DNA of 64,000 nucleotides from Cycas panzhihuaensis (lineage: Eukaryota; Cycadophyta). The position numbers and the translations under genes were made by a program. Positions 22,294-34,680 of the stretch are shown here, in pieces. Within the stretch, counting starts at the first letter, position 1; each line of letters starts with the position of its first letter. The notes under the pieces were generated by a model. The model worked only from the letters and a program-made list of their open reading frames with translations. It made no database searches and was not told the DNA's origin. Where the stretch lies: positions 241,125,741 to 241,189,740 of the forward strand of contig CM041465.1 in assembly GCA_023213395.1 (NCBI GenBank), written 5' to 3'.

Positions 22294-24868
22294 TGGACGC
22301 GCGTCTACGGGATAGCTACCTAACTAATAGGTGTGACGAGAGTGGGCGATGATATAATCAAAGGAGAGACCTATGAGAAAAGTAATTACCACGCAGAGTG
22401 CCCGGTGCGCCGGAGCGCGAGTTCGGGACCTGCAATGGAATATGGCTACTAATAAGTGATCCTCCACCACTTCGAACGAAGGGTGAAGAGGCGTAGGGTT
22501 AGCCTGGGTTGACCTAGGGACAGGATCCTCCCACCCTTGGATGGCCGAAAGGGGAAGGAGAAGATCCAGGAAAAATAGATCTAGGGTGTGCCTAAACAAG
22601 CTAACTGGGTACACAAGCAACGCGGGAGGTAAGAAACTTGTGCGGCTAAGGATAGGAGGAAAGGTGAAAGGGGGGTTCCTATAGCCTTTCCTATGGGTAA
22701 CAAAGATACATGTAATGAAACAAGTGAAGTATAACCAAAGGGCAAAGTCAAATTTCCCTTTTATTTTTTGATGTGTTAATTACTAAGAAAGGAATCTAAA
22801 AGGAAATAAAGCGGCAGAGTAGAGTAAGATGTGCACCTGGACCGAGGGCGTGCATGACGAGGACCAACTCGAGGGGCACCAAGCTACTCCACGCGATGCG
22901 TTGGATGTGAAGCATCATGGCGGATTTGGATGAGGGGCTTCCTTACCTTCCCTGGAAGAATATCAAATACGATGCCAAGGAAAGAAAGGAAGTAAACGCT
23001 AATAACTGAAGAAATGCAAGAGTACGATGTACGTGAGGGCACTTACCGGCGACAGAGCTAACAGACAATATCCTTCGTGCTCGCCAAGTACCTGCAAGTA
23101 ATGGCAACCTCTCCCTAGTGGAGAAAGGATACTAACATGCAATATGATATTCTAACAACATATATCTATATAATGCAAATAAGAATCTAAACGCACATAT
23201 GTTAGTATCAATCCAATGAGGAAAGCACGTAAAAGAGGGTAACCAAAGCAAAGGTAAATGACTGGTAAGCCTCGGAGTGGCCCACCTCCCACAAATGATG
23301 CCCTAACCTCCCCCCAAGAGCCACAAGGCAGCGAGGGCAAGGCCAAGAGGGATGGCTGGAAATGGCAACAAGGAGACAAAGAGGAGCCAAGGGACACCTA
23401 CGGCGAGCCGGGATGCTATGAAGAGCAAGCCGGGCAGCCGGGAAGAAAGTTGGGCAAAGACTAGTGGTTGGGACTTATGTAAGTTGCCCAAACCTGCACC
23501 AGAGCCCTCAAATCAGTGATGCAACATGTGACAGCACTGATTTCAGTGGGTAAAAGAGGGCCAACAAACCCTTGTTTGTGTGCCAAGGACAGCACGAGGT
23601 GAAAGGGAGGATTTGGGGGGCTTAGAGCTGCTTGAGGAGCATTGAAGGTGGTACGAAATCCACCCAGCTCCTTCCCAAAGCCTATGCTAACCCTCAACGC
23701 TGCTGCCTTGAGCAACAAACGCAGGTAAGAGGCACAATGACAGTTGCAAAATAGCCCACTAAAAAGAAGAAAACCAAACTCACAAGGACAAGCAGGGAGC
23801 AAGCAAGATGGAGCATCAATATCACAAGAAAAATAATTCAAATCTAGAAATACCTGAGTGAGGGAGGTAAGAGACTTGCCTCAGCCAAGGGGTAGCAAGG
23901 AGGGTCTAAGAAATCAGCCCAGATCTGTGGTGTAATAGGTTTGGGACCCTGCTAAGGAGGTTGGAAGGGAAACACCTGTACTTGAAGCACTTGAAGACTG
24001 CCTGGGGTAAAGATCTACTGAAACCTATCCAAGGGGCCCTCTCCAAGGTGCGTGAGGGGCTGGGAGAATGTCCTAGCCACACCAAAGGAGAGCAGGGCGC
24101 TGTAGGAGAAACACAAGTCCTGTGATAGCAGCAGAGCAGTAGGGAAGAGTAGAGCACAGCTGTGTTTGCTTGAGGAGCAATCCAAAAGTGAGCAAAAAGT
24201 TTCTAAGAATAAGTCAAAAATGGCTTAAGTACTCAAACCAAACCCTAAAGCGAGCGATTAGGGCCCGGCTAGAAGAGAGTTAAGTCACGAGTCACGTGGC
24301 AGTTTCGTAATAAATACGAAATTGCCATGGCAGATTTTAAAAAACAAGTTAGAATAGTCGTATCGCCGCAAACTCCGCAGTACCGCGAATATTCAAGCAC
24401 CACCTGAAATTCGATGGTATGAACCGGAGGCAAACAGGCCCACCCAGTCTAGTGAGGCAGGTGACCAAAAGGGCCAATAGGGGGCTGAGACACCTACCCG
24501 GGGGTAAACAAGCCAACAAACGGGTCCAAAGGAGTAAAAATAGGGCTCAAATAGGGTGGCAAGTCGACCAAACGATGACGGGTCATCACACGGGCAGAGG
24601 TGGCACAAACCTAGTGGATCCTGGAGTGAGGAGGGCAGATGCGGGAAGTGAAGTGGCCACCAAGGTGCCACACTCACTGGGAGTGTGCCCCTACTATAGT
24701 CGTCATAGGCTAGAGTAAGTGTAGACGAGGACAAAGTCGCCTACAAAGCCACACGCATGCAGACGTGCAAGTAAACACTCATCAAAAGAAAGCGAGGATA
24801 ATGCGAGAAACATACCTGCACTTACCTGAGTCGGTGGTTCCATATCCATTCCTGGAAGCCAAGAAACA
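22294..24868 (-). repeat. Element C 5' LTR
   Basis: It is a direct repeat of 8289-10858. Its plus-strand ends are TGGACGCGCG and AAGAAACA. It is followed by the right TSD GAAAC at 24869-24873. Confidence 0.93.
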
Positions 24869-24873
24869 GAAAC

Positions 24874-25863
24874 CAACAATCTTCTACGCTGTGACCTGCT
24901 CACTTGCAACGAGTATAAGTGATTTTGATTTTGGTGGTATTAGCTTGTTTCTTCTTGCCAAAACCTCCAATGGATTATTGTCCAACTTTACCTGGAAACC
25001 TCATTTCTCGGGCAGGTTTGTAGCTACCTTCTGGACGTGCAAATCTTTTCCTTTCGGCAAAAACCTTCTTGTTCCTCTTTTCTATGGCAATTGCCTTCTT
25101 GCTGGCTTCATCGAGCGATTTAACTTCAAATAGTTGAAGTTCTTACTGAATATGCTGGTGCAGTCCTCCAATATATTTTAGCATCATGCCTTTACCCAGT
25201 AAAGAGATGCCTAACATAACATCTTGCTTTTGAAATTCTATTATATAATCTTGGATATTTTGGCCTCTTTCCTGTCGGTAATATTACCATTTAATCATCT
25301 GTTACTCTTCATATCCAATAGGATAGAATTGCTTCTTTATGAGGATTTTAAATTATTGCTAGGTAATTTCATTTACATTATGGGATTTAAGGTATGCATT
25401 CCACTAAACTAATGCATGTTTAGATAATTTTAACTTAGCAAAAGTAATTTTCTATTGGTTTTTATACCCATAAATGGAAAAGTAATTTTTTATCATCCAA
25501 CATTCCATCATAGATGGGCAATTCAAGTTTTGCCTCTACCTTGAATGGATGTGTGAATACTGCTGGATTGTCATCTTTATCATTTTCTTATTGGTCTTCT
25601 ACAAGCTCTTCATTTGTTTCCTCTTTCATCGGTTCTTCTTCTTCATTCTTTATGCCTTTGGCTATTGAAGAAGAGGTTGTAACTAGTTGCGCCACAAGTT
25701 GGGTTAATCTATTGAGGTTTTGCTCTATCTTCACAAACCTTTCCTTCATCTTTTGCTCCAGATCAGCCATCTTCCTTCGCTGTCTTCTTTCTTTCTCCAG
25801 AGGTTCAGTTAGAGGTTCACCCATTAACAGATATTGATATCTAGTTTTCATAAAAACTTCCAC
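24874..25863 (-). pseudogene. Element B gag, N-terminal and central part
   Basis: From 25863 the frame MEVFMKTRYQYLLMG starts a Glu/Lys-rich helical segment with EKERRQRRKMADLEQKMKER, probably a coiled coil. Later frames are broken. At the left edge a degenerate zinc knuckle (AGHSVEDCWF) runs up to the target site of element C and continues on the far side of C at 8283. Confidence 0.68.
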
Positions 25864-25953
25864 AATAAAAGCAAGAGGTTTTTTTCTTTTTCTCTTTTCT
25901 TTTCTTTCTTTTTCTTTAAAATCCCTAAGTTCCCAAGGGTTTCAAGAAAACTA

Positions 25954-25965
25954 GCTCTGATACCA
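25954..25965 (-). other. Primer-binding site of element B
   Basis: The minus strand reads TGGTATCAGAGC, the exact PBS used with initiator-Met tRNA in many plant LTR elements, six bases from the 5' LTR. Confidence 0.88.
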
Positions 25966-25971
25966 AAATAT

Positions 25972-27207
25972 TGATCTGAATTTTGAATGGGAAAATGAAG
26001 ACTTTAACCAATTGAAACAAAATCTAAAACAATTTATATTATTATTACATAGAATTGAAAATATTTAGAATTTTCTTACAAAACTCATTTTGTTTGTGCT
26101 CTATTGAGCATGCAAGGGACTGCTATAGCATTTTGGGAGAGAGAAACTAAGAGCCGGGTGCTCCTTGTGCTTCTACTTGTTCTCTAGAACCCCGTCTTCG
26201 AAGTCTGCAAAATATTTTTGGTCATTTATTACCAAAAACCCCTTTTTGGTGAAGAAAAACTATCTAGCGTCTCTTTCTAGGACTACTGCTACTACTGTCT
26301 TCTCCACTCAGCTGCAACTACGATCTTCCAGGCTCCTTCACGATCCCCGCAATAGGTTTATTCCACTGTGTTTCTGTCTTCTTCTCTCTCAATGCAGATT
26401 TTCACTCTTTGGAGCCATTCTCTTTCCGGAAAGTGATTTTCTTGAAACTCTCCTTGAATCTTGCTCTGTGCTGTGTCTAAGGCTGTGGCATCCTCCTTTT
26501 CCTGTTGAAAATCTCTGTCCAATTCCCCTTTGTTCCCCTCCAGAATTTTGCTTAAAAGCATTTTCATTTGTAAGAGTTATTTACATTTTTTACATTTTCC
26601 AACGCAGTTCCAAAAGCGACTTGTAAAATCTTGGAAAAATCCTTTTAATTTAGAGTTTTTCCTTTTTTAATGTGTAGAGGACACGTGTGCGTACTCTCTC
26701 CTCAAATTTCGTGTGAAATGGATCCTATTTGTACTACCAAAATCATTTATGTTTTTCTTATTTTTCTGTTTTTTGACTTTTAGGTAGCAGTTGCTGCAGT
26801 TGACACAGTTGCTATTGTTACACGTAGCAGTTGATGTAGTTGCAGTAGTAATTGACGTAGTTGCTATAGTAGTTGACGTAGTTGTTGTAGCACCTGTGTA
26901 GCAGTTGTAGTACCTGTGTAGCACCTACGTAGTAGTCATAGCACTTGTGTAGCACCTTGGTAGCAGTTGTAGCACCTTAGTAGCACCTTCATAGTAGTCG
27001 TAGTACTTGCGTAGCACCTTGGTAGCAGTTATAGCACCTTAGTAGCACTTGTAGAAATACATTTTTTACATATTTTAAGCCTTTTAAAGGCATTTTTCTA
27101 CTAAATGAAGACCATTAAGCCTTTTTAAGGTAATTTTCTACTACATAAAGACCATTTACATGAAAAACAAAGTGTTCAAGAGTATTTAAAGATCTGAAAA
27201 TGGATCA
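25972..27207 (-). repeat. Element B 5' LTR
   Basis: It is a direct repeat of 3441-4674 and includes the GTAGCAC-type tandem array at about 26783-27053. TSD GTACC follows at 27208-27212. Confidence 0.92.
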
Positions 27208-27212
27208 GTACC

Positions 27213-27306
27213 ACCCACAGGCGGACCATATGGGCAGAATCCAGTCCCTCACCCCTCCTTTTCACCATCTTGTATGGCACCTTACATCATCCCTTTGCAA
27301 GGAGGA
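27213..27306 (+). pseudogene. Element A gag, short middle fragment
   Basis: These 94 bases sit between B and D. They match element C gag around 21130-21190, including the CCATATGGGC block, and link the gag pieces ending at 3440 and starting at 33776. Confidence 0.7.
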
Positions 27307-27634
27307 TGGATAGTTCCTTCTCTGAAATATGGGCTCGTAGGAGTGATAATTAGCAGAAAATGAAGCCAAATAACATGAGTGTGCAAGTAAATCACAGAAA
27401 ATGAATCACCAAAAATGAGTACCGAAGTACTTTCTCCTTTTAAGATATCATACTCAATAACATTATGAGTGATTTAACCCTAAGGGTCTTCATCCTTAAT
27501 GATTCTATTGGTGGCCCTAGTGGCCTTACATCTTATTGGACAACTTAGCGATCCATATACATAACTTACTAAACCCCTTAATCCTTACTTATTGGCAGTT
27601 CCCGCTTGCTAAGGAAAGGTGGGGTTATATTACA
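27307..27634 (-). repeat. Element D 3' LTR
   Basis: It is a direct repeat of 33429-33770. Plus-strand ends are TGGATAG and TTACA. The minus strand next to it (27635-27645) reads AAGGGGGGACC, the polypurine tract. Confidence 0.92.
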
Positions 27635-27639
27635 GGTCC

Positions 27640-27870
27640 CCCCTTGAGATGATAAGTCCCTGTAGCGTTAGAGATGAGGATGTTGCTAGATGAACTCGTT
27701 TGGCTCCTAAGTAGCTTCATCAGCATCACAACTAACCCACTATACCAAGTGTTTAGAAATAGTATGATTATGGAAGTGGCACTGGCAACTGGCAAGGATT
27801 TTATCAAGAGGAATTATAAGAGTTTACTCTTCAAAGAGAATAGGTAGGGTTGTGTGGGGTGTAACATTAG
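27640..27870 (-). pseudogene. Element D chromodomain
   Basis: At the integrase C-terminus the frame gives an ILASCQCHFHN segment, then HLV*WVSCDADEAT*EP with stops where conserved residues are expected, then an FI*QHPHL stretch. This fits the LVKW...EATWE pattern of chromovirus chromodomains. Two in-frame stops show decay. Confidence 0.62.
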
Positions 27871-28910
27871 CTCCATGGTATTTTTTTAGGCAAGACACAT
27901 GGAAGACATTATGGATATTAGTGTTTGGGGGAAGTTCAAGGGCGTAAGCAACTTCACCAATTTTGTAAAGGATCTTATAAGGGCCATAGTAGCAGGGGCT
28001 TAGTTTATGCCCTTGATGGGACTTGAGTGATTGTTTCTTATAAGGTTGGAGGTAAAGATATACTAGATCTCCAATATCAAAGGATCGATCAGATCGGTGG
28101 TGGTCTGCAAGTTACTTCATTCAATTTCGAGCAGTGGCTAGATTTTGTCGAAGGGCATGCAAGATTTCATCCATTTCTTAAAGCTTTTGTTGCACATAAG
28201 TTGTTCTAAAGTTTATGGCTAGGGTATGGTGGGAAGGTGGGTGGTAGCCATAAAGAGCCAAAAAGAGGGAAATACTAATGATAGAATAATAGGAGGAGTT
28301 ATACCAATACTCGGCCAGGGCAAGCCATGAGGTCTACTTAGCTTGGTGTTCTAAGGTAAAGCAACATAGATAAGTTTTTAAAGTTTTGTTAAGAACCTCA
28401 AATTGACCATCTATTTGTGGGTGGTAGGCAGAGCTCATGTTAAATAAGGTTCCAATAGCTTTAAAGAGTTCTTGCCAAAAGGAGCTAGTAAACTTAGGGT
28501 CTCGGTCACAAATGATAAATGATGGGAAGCCATAGAGGTAAAATATGAATTGGACATATAAGTCAGTGAGATGGGAGGATGAATATGAGGTGTGCACTAC
28601 GAGAAAGTATGAGTACTTGGTTAATCAATCAATGATTACCCAAATGGAGTCAAACCCAGCAGATGGGGGTAGGCCCATGATGAAGTCCATGGAAATATCT
28701 TGCCACTTGCCTTAAGGAATATTTAATGGTTAGAGAAGGCCAGGGAGAGGTTTGGTCTCTACTTTATTTTATTGATAGGTGTCACATTCTAATACAAAGG
28801 TAAATATAGTGGTCTTCATGTTGGGCCAAAAGAAATCTGTGTGAATCTGTTGATAAGTCTTATTGAAGCCAGAGTGGCCGCCAAGGGGAGACGAGTGGTA
28901 TTTTGTTAGG
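27870..28910 (-). pseudogene. Element D integrase
   Basis: The zinc-binding part has HSSPLGGHSGFNK, with the second Cys of the CxxC pair replaced by Tyr. The core keeps DISMDFIMGLP (Asp), IICDRDPKFTSSFW (Asp) and DGQFEVLNKTL (Glu). The C-terminal half shows YWYNSSYYS and INIHNVFHVSCLKK-type motifs. Stops are scattered. Confidence 0.85.
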
Positions 28911-29049
28911 ATTTTAGGGATGAATAAGGAGGAGGGATGGACAAAGATACGATTATGGTAGAGGAGGTGATTGTTGAAGGTTGACCAACCTTTATGGGTG
29001 AGAACTTTTTCCTTCCAATTAGGATAGTCTGGCTGGGCTTGATTTTCAA

Positions 29050-29640
29050 CACATAGTTCATCAAGCCAAAGTGGTTAGGGGTTACTAATGGCATGGAGGC
29101 TTGGGTTAAGAACATTATCATCAAGATGGAGACGTGAAAGAGCATCTACCATTGTATTGTCTTTGCCTTTTTTATATGCTATTGAGAAGTCAAAGACTTA
29201 TAATCGATGAACCCACTTAGCTTGTTCTTCAGACAAGACTGGCTGAGTCAATAAATTATGGAGGCTACGATGATCCGTGAGAATAGTGAACTTAGAGCCT
29301 AAGATATATTGCCATCATTTATCAATAGCATGGAGAATAACCTTCATTTCTTTCTGATATGTAGAGAGATGAAGCTCATGATCTTTTAATTTTTGGCTTT
29401 CAAATACAATGGGAAGAGAGTCTTGCATTAAGACTGTGCCTAGACCAAACCCTAAAGCATCACATTCAAGTTGGAAGGGTTGGTTAAAATCATGAGTGAT
29501 GAGGACCAGAGTGGAGGTCATTATGACCTTGAGGTGGGAAAAGATAGTATCTACTTTGGGAGACCATTGAAAAGCCTCTTTACGAAGGAGGTTGGTTAAT
29601 GGGGTGGCAAGAGCAGCATAGTTACGCACAAAGCATTGAT
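29050..29640 (-). pseudogene. Element D RNase H
   Basis: FQLECDALGFGLGTVLMQ holds the first catalytic Asp, HLSTYQKEMKVIL the Glu region, FTILTDHRSLHNLL the second Asp and NTMVDALSR the last motif. One stop separates the first 105 residues from the rest. Confidence 0.84.
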
Positions 29641-29649
29641 AAAACCCTA

Positions 29650-30290
29650 TGAGCCCAAGAAATGCTCATAGTTGGGTAAGAGTGGTAGGTGTTGGCCACA
29701 TTGTGATGATTGATATTTTATCAGGGTCTATGCATACCCTTTCTGATGATATGATGTGACCCAAATATTTGAGTTCTAATCGTCCAAACTCACACTTAGA
29801 TAGTTTTACATAGAGTTGGTGGTTCTGCAATATTTAGAGAACAATTTCTAAGTGTTGGATATGCAGATCCAGGTAGGCACTATAAATAAGAATGTCATTA
29901 AAGAAAACTATGACAAACTTTCGAAGGTAGTACCCAAAGATTTTATTCATGAGAGCTTGGAAGGTTGCCGGGGCATTACAAAGGCCAAAGGGCATTGCTT
30001 GAAATTCAAAATGGCCATGATGTGTGTGAAATGCTATCTTATGACAATCTTATGGGGCAATCAGGATTTGGTAGTAACCAAATTAGAGGTCTAACTTAGA
30101 AAAGATGGTTGCGCTATGGATTTCATCTAGCATGTTATCTATGTGAGTGGTGGGAAACTTATTTTTAATGGTAATCTTATTTAATTCCCTATAGTTAACA
30201 CGGAGGTGAAAGAAGCCATCCTTCTTCCGAACTAAGATAATTGGGGATGCATAAGGGCTTTTACTTGGTTGGATTATGCCCATGTCAACG
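29650..30290 (-). pseudogene. Element D reverse transcriptase
   Basis: It shows [36 protein letters not shown] and FSKLDL. The active site reads FFNDILIYS, where the family has FFDDILIYS: the first Asp of the catalytic pair is Asn (codon 29897-29899). Stops also interrupt the palm. Confidence 0.86.
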
Positions 30291-30489
30291 AGCTCATTTA
30301 TGAGTTTCTCGATTTCATTCTTTTGGAAGTAAGAGTTACAGTAAGGTCAAAGGTTGATGGGGTCATGGTTAGATTGGAGGTCAACTATATGATAGAAACC
30401 ACGGTCAGGAGGGGTAGTGGCAGGTAGAGGGGCGAATACTTGTTCATATTAGGTAATGACAGTCTAGATGTGTGGATGAATTTGTGGTT

Positions 30490-30960
30490 CGATTTAAATA
30501 TTATTGAGGTAGACTATATACCCTAAGTGAGATTGAAGATGGCATTTCATACGTCTAGGACAGACCACTTGGTTAGGGGAGGATTGCATTCTGTAAATTT
30601 TGTGATTTCGTCCCATGTGGTCTTTGAAGGCAATGAATGGATTTGTAGGTGAGTTGTTCGTGCTATAGGTCCCTAGCACTTGCAACCATTGAACCCCTAA
30701 GATGGCATCAGATCCTCCTATTGACACGGCATAGAAGTCTAACACCAACATGTATGAGCTAATTTAGACTTGGAGGTTTTTAATAATGCATGCACAATGG
30801 AGTTTCTGGTACCCTGGTAGAGAACATGTGAAGCCACTCTTTGGGATAATATATAGGTTAAGTTATTTGGCTATCGAAATATCAGTGAAGTTAAGTGACA
30901 TGCTATCGTTGATCAAGATAGATACTGGAGTCTTGCAGAGAATGCATCTAACTCTTAGGG
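30490..30960 (-). pseudogene. Element D protease
   Basis: A degenerate active-site segment (ILINDSMSLNF) is followed by IGGSDAILGVQWLQVLG, the conserved C-terminal retropepsin motif of Ty3/Gypsy elements. Stops precede and follow. Confidence 0.65.
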
Positions 30961-32120
30961 GTTTAGGGCAGGAGGAGGTGGTGACAGTGGATATAGATAC
31001 TTTGGGTTGGGGGTCTGGTCTAGGATCATCATGGGTTTCATCATTAGCCTCCTAGTTGGAGTCAAAGTCAGAGGGATCATCAGGGGAGAGGGATAGGTCA
31101 ATAGAGAAAACCATACGCCGTGCTTTGCAAAAATGACCATGCCCAGAAGTCCACTTTTCTATACAGTGCATATAAAGGCCAGCCTCGAGTAGATGTTGTG
31201 CTTCATCTTGAGAAATTTAGACTCTTTTGGTGGATGTATCCTCATTTTGGTGATCAATAGATGGTCGAGAATCATCCTGTCATGGCCGAGGATGTGTGAA
31301 GTCATCTTGAGGATGAGAGGCATCGTCAAATTGAGGTTGAGGTTACTAGAAGTCTACCTATCGAGTGCATGAGAACTAAGAGTTATCCCATCAAATAGCT
31401 GAGGGTCTATCTGCTGCAACCTTAGCTTCTACTGCACGGGCCCACTTGAAAGCTTTCTTAAGGGAGTAAATTGCCATTGTCTTTAATCTCATCTGAATAC
31501 GGTCTTAGAGTCCCACCACATAAATATCAATCACTATTTATTTGTCCAAGTTTTGGCTTTGTGATGTGCAGTTATATAATGCTTGAAATTCATCTGTATA
31601 AGCTTCTACAGTTGATGTTTGCTTAAGCCAGGTGAGTTATATGAAAAGAGATTGGCTCCATGTATCTTCATATTATTCAAAGAAACAACTAGTGAAGTGG
31701 AACCAAGTTTGGTGAGAGGGATATTCCCACTTCCACTAGTTAAACCAATGGTGAGCTTGACCATCTAAGTGAATGGAAGTGCATAAGAGTTGGTCCTCTT
31801 CTGACATCAGGTGGAGAGTGAAGTAGGATTCTAACTTATTAATCCAACTTCAAGTGTACTCTCTATTCACGTCTGGATCAAAGGTAGGAATGTTGATCTT
31901 ATGGTGGAAAAAAGGTTGTCTTGGTGGAGAACCTTCTGTATATATATTGCTTCCTGGAGAAGGGGGAGATTGGTTGCCCGTTGAGTTAGAAGCTCATGTG
32001 CTTTGGGGTTGAGGTGGTACTGATTGTTGAAGCAGTCTAAGAATCTCTTTCTTGGTGTCATCTAGGTTAGATTTGGTAGGCATGGTATTGAGTCTATCAT
32101 TGATCTCTATTTTGAAGTTA
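30961..32120 (-). pseudogene. Element D gag
   Basis: The frame MTPRKRFLDCFNNQ starts at 32061 and continues through broken segments, including KKAFKWARAVEAK and a GHGHFCKARR remnant of the zinc knuckle. Recognition rests mainly on position and the knuckle. Confidence 0.58.
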
Positions 32121-33414
32121 GACAAGTCATTGGTCAACTCAAAAAAAAATTATGTTTGATTTTTTGCCATTGGAGTTGAAGAAAAGAATTAAAGAAGTGG
32201 GAGTAAGTAGAAAGAAGGGAAAGAATAAAGTGGGACAGATCAAGAAAGAATGGGATATAAGAATAAGGAGTTGTTATATGTGAAAGAATGGGCGAATAAG
32301 GGAATGTAGGGTGTCTATAGCCTGTTGACCCCAAAATTACATAAGCAAGATATTTAGTCCACTAGAAAGAGCACAAAAAACGTATTAAAATGGGATGTAT
32401 GAGTTTTAAGGTGAATTTGGAGTGGTGGGGCCCACCAATAGCCCAGGTACAAAGAAGAGTGAAAATTAGAGGTATAACCTAGTGTAAAATGATCCTTACG
32501 AGATGCTGATCTAATTAAGGTATATGAGTTATAAGGATAATTTTTTACACTGTGAGCAAGAGCTAAGTGGATTTTTTTTTCTTTGCTCTTTTTTCTTTTT
32601 TTTTTTTTTTAGGCTTGATTATTCTGACAAGTTTTGAATTCAGGTAGTCAGTGGCTTGTGATCTTAATTAAGATTGGGGTAGGGGAAGCAGAGAATGATC
32701 AAATGTGTCCTACCTACTATAGAATGAAGTGTGCTTAGTCGTATAGGCCTGCCAATAAACTTCTGATGCAGAAGTTCAAGGCAGGTAACTTTGTGGCACT
32801 AATTGCTAACCACTACACTGCAAGACTTCAGTGGCAGATAGTTTACCTGCGTTGGGGAGGGTTTTGGAATCCTGAAGGGTTCCTCATATATACCTGAAGG
32901 TACATGGAGGCATGCTTCCATAGCTAGGTTCCATCTAGGGCTTGATTCAGGAGTGTTATCTCCAGTCCTTTACGCAAGGGGCAAAAAAGCCATGATGTGC
33001 TTAGCCAGAACGGCAGATCCCTGTGATCTTTATAGACCCCCAGTACAAGGTCTCTACTTAACCACTTGGGTAGCTACCCAACGGTGTTATTTACCCAAAA
33101 GGGAGAGGTGGAAGGGGACACAAAGGATAGCTGCCCAACGGTGTTATCTACCCTTGGAATATAACCTAATGTAGAAAAAGAAAGCTTAAAATTTGAATTG
33201 AATGTAAAAGAAATAAATTGCTTGTGGTGCCTGACAAATGAAATTCCCCTTCACTTTGCGACCTTTAATCTGTCCTACTACCATTCCTCAATCTTCTTGG
33301 AGAGAGTACTGAGTGAAGGTCTTTCCTCAATCTCTACCTAGGTAGAGAGAGAACTCAATTATATAGGAAAAAAAAAATTGCTATTCCACGTAGCTTCCCA
33401 CGACCATGAATGGA
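32121..33414 (-). other. Element D 5' leader
   Basis: No coding region is recognisable. It contains a T-rich tract near 32571-32611 and two similar blocks with CCCAACGGTGTTAT at about 33080 and 33134. Decayed untranslated leader is the simplest reading. Confidence 0.5.
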
Positions 33415-33426
33415 GTTCTAATACCA
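33415..33426 (-). other. Primer-binding site of element D
   Basis: The minus strand reads TGGTATTAGAAC, two changes from the initiator-Met PBS TGGTATCAGAGC, two bases from the 5' LTR. Confidence 0.75.
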
Positions 33427-33428
33427 CT

Positions 33429-33770
33429 TGGATCGTTCCTTCTTAGAAATCTGGGCTTGTAGGAGTGATAATTAGCAGAAAATGAAGCTAAATAACACAA
33501 GTGTGCAAGCAGATCATAGAAAATGAATCACCAAAAATGAGTACCGAAGTACTTTCTCCTTTCAAGATATCATACTCAATAACATTACGAGTGATTTAAC
33601 CCTTTAAATACACAAGTAAGGGTCTTCATCCTTAATGATTCTATTGGTGGCCCTAGTGGCCTTACATCTTATTAGATGGCTTAGCAGTCCATATATATAA
33701 CTTACTAAACCCCTTAATCCTTACTTGTTGGTGGTTCCTGCTTGCTAAGGAAAGGTGGGGTTATGTTACA
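33429..33770 (-). repeat. Element D 5' LTR
   Basis: It is a direct repeat of 27307-27634, followed by TSD GAGGA. A diverged relative is seen near 53880-54130. Confidence 0.92.
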
Positions 33771-33775
33771 GAGGA

Positions 33776-34680
33776 CTAACTCCTTCCCAAGGCATATTCC
33801 CTCAAACTCCTTTTCAACAAGGAGCACTCTCTCTAAGGGGGATGGGTACATCATACCTATCTGCTTCCATGCAAGTTTCTTCGAATGTGGGATTCATGCC
33901 TCTTCACCTAATGGTAAGAGGACAACATCCCTTTTCGAACCAAACCCTCCAAGGAGGATTTGGCCAAACCTACCTGCCATTATTTCCAACTTCTGTTGAC
34001 CCTATGGTCCAGTCAAGGGTACGTCCCTTTATGGACTATTGGTCAACCCCATTATCTGTTGAGGCGCTAAGAACTAACTTACTGCCTCACCCACCTGAAG
34101 TCCCTAAGTTTAATGAGACTTCATCACAAGACCCAACGGAGCATGTTTGTAGCGTCTCCATGGCATACATTGACTACTGCACTTATGACTATATCCTCAT
34201 GAAACTATTTCCATGGTTTCTTCAAGGCGATGCCCTCAAATGGTTTTACTGCCTACCCGTGCATTTTATCTTCTCATTCTAGCAGCTCATGGATGAGTTC
34301 GTCAACTACTTTAATATGGCTCGCCCATTTGAGAGTGGAATGAAATTTCTTTCGTCGCTTAAACAAGGTCATGATGAAATGAATTGTGACTTTGTGCAGC
34401 ATTTCCACGATCTTCTTCATTCTACTAAGGCTACTTTGCCTGAGGAGTTGAAGAGGGACCTTTTTGTCAATGCCCTTTGTCCAGAAGTTTACATAGAAGT
34501 CCTCAAGATGGGGGCAACTACATGCAACTCTACTATAGTGAAGTGCTTGGCACTCAAGGCCATTGAGATCTAGGCTAGACTCAAGAAACATCTAAAGTCC
34601 TCACAATGATGTGAGGCACCACCACCATCGAAAGAGACTAAAACTTAAAAACCCACTAGGTCTTCTTTCCATTCTACCAA
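33776..34680 (+). pseudogene. Element A gag, central part
   Basis: It parallels element C gag: FMDYWSTPLSVEALRTN, PEVPKFNETSSQDPTEH, LQGDALKWFYCLP, FVNYFNMARPFE and EELKRDLFVNALCPEV. Open segments 33755-34282 and 34289-34573 are separated by a single stop, and another follows at 34571. It is the retrotransposon capsid region. Confidence 0.85.

Larger units (their letters stand above)
8289..24868 (-). mobile_element. Element C: large Tat-like Ty3/Gypsy retrotransposon with antisense gene and second RNase H
   Basis: The LTRs (8289-10858 and 22294-24868) are about 2.57 kb and flanked by a perfect 5-bp TSD. Reading 5' to 3' on the minus strand gives gag, protease, RT, RNase H, integrase, an oppositely oriented three-exon gene, and an archaeal-type RNase H. 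Members of the Tat group are known for a second RNase H and extra open frames. The element is 16.6 kb, is GC-richer than the right flank, and carries stops and frameshifts in all coding parts. Confidence 0.93.
3441..27207 (-). mobile_element. Element B: Ty3/Gypsy retrotransposon (interrupted by C)
   Basis: It has LTRs of about 1.23 kb at both ends (3441-4674 and 25972-27207) and an initiator-Met-type PBS. The domain order on the minus strand is gag, protease, RT, RNase H, integrase, then a chromodomain-like tail. It is inserted in the gag of A and is itself split by C at 8289-24868. Stops and lost catalytic residues show it is dead. Confidence 0.92.
27307..33770 (-). mobile_element. Element D: chromovirus-type Ty3/Gypsy retrotransposon
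   Basis: LTRs of about 0.33 kb (27307-27634, 33429-33770) are flanked by a perfect TSD GAGGA (27302-27306, 33771-33775). Minus-strand order is gag, protease, RT, RNase H, integrase, chromodomain. Every domain carries stops. Confidence 0.93.

Noticed and set aside
32740-32880. Possible tRNA-like stretch
   Set aside because: I could not build a cloverleaf with a proper T-arm and acceptor stem; it lies in the leader of element D.
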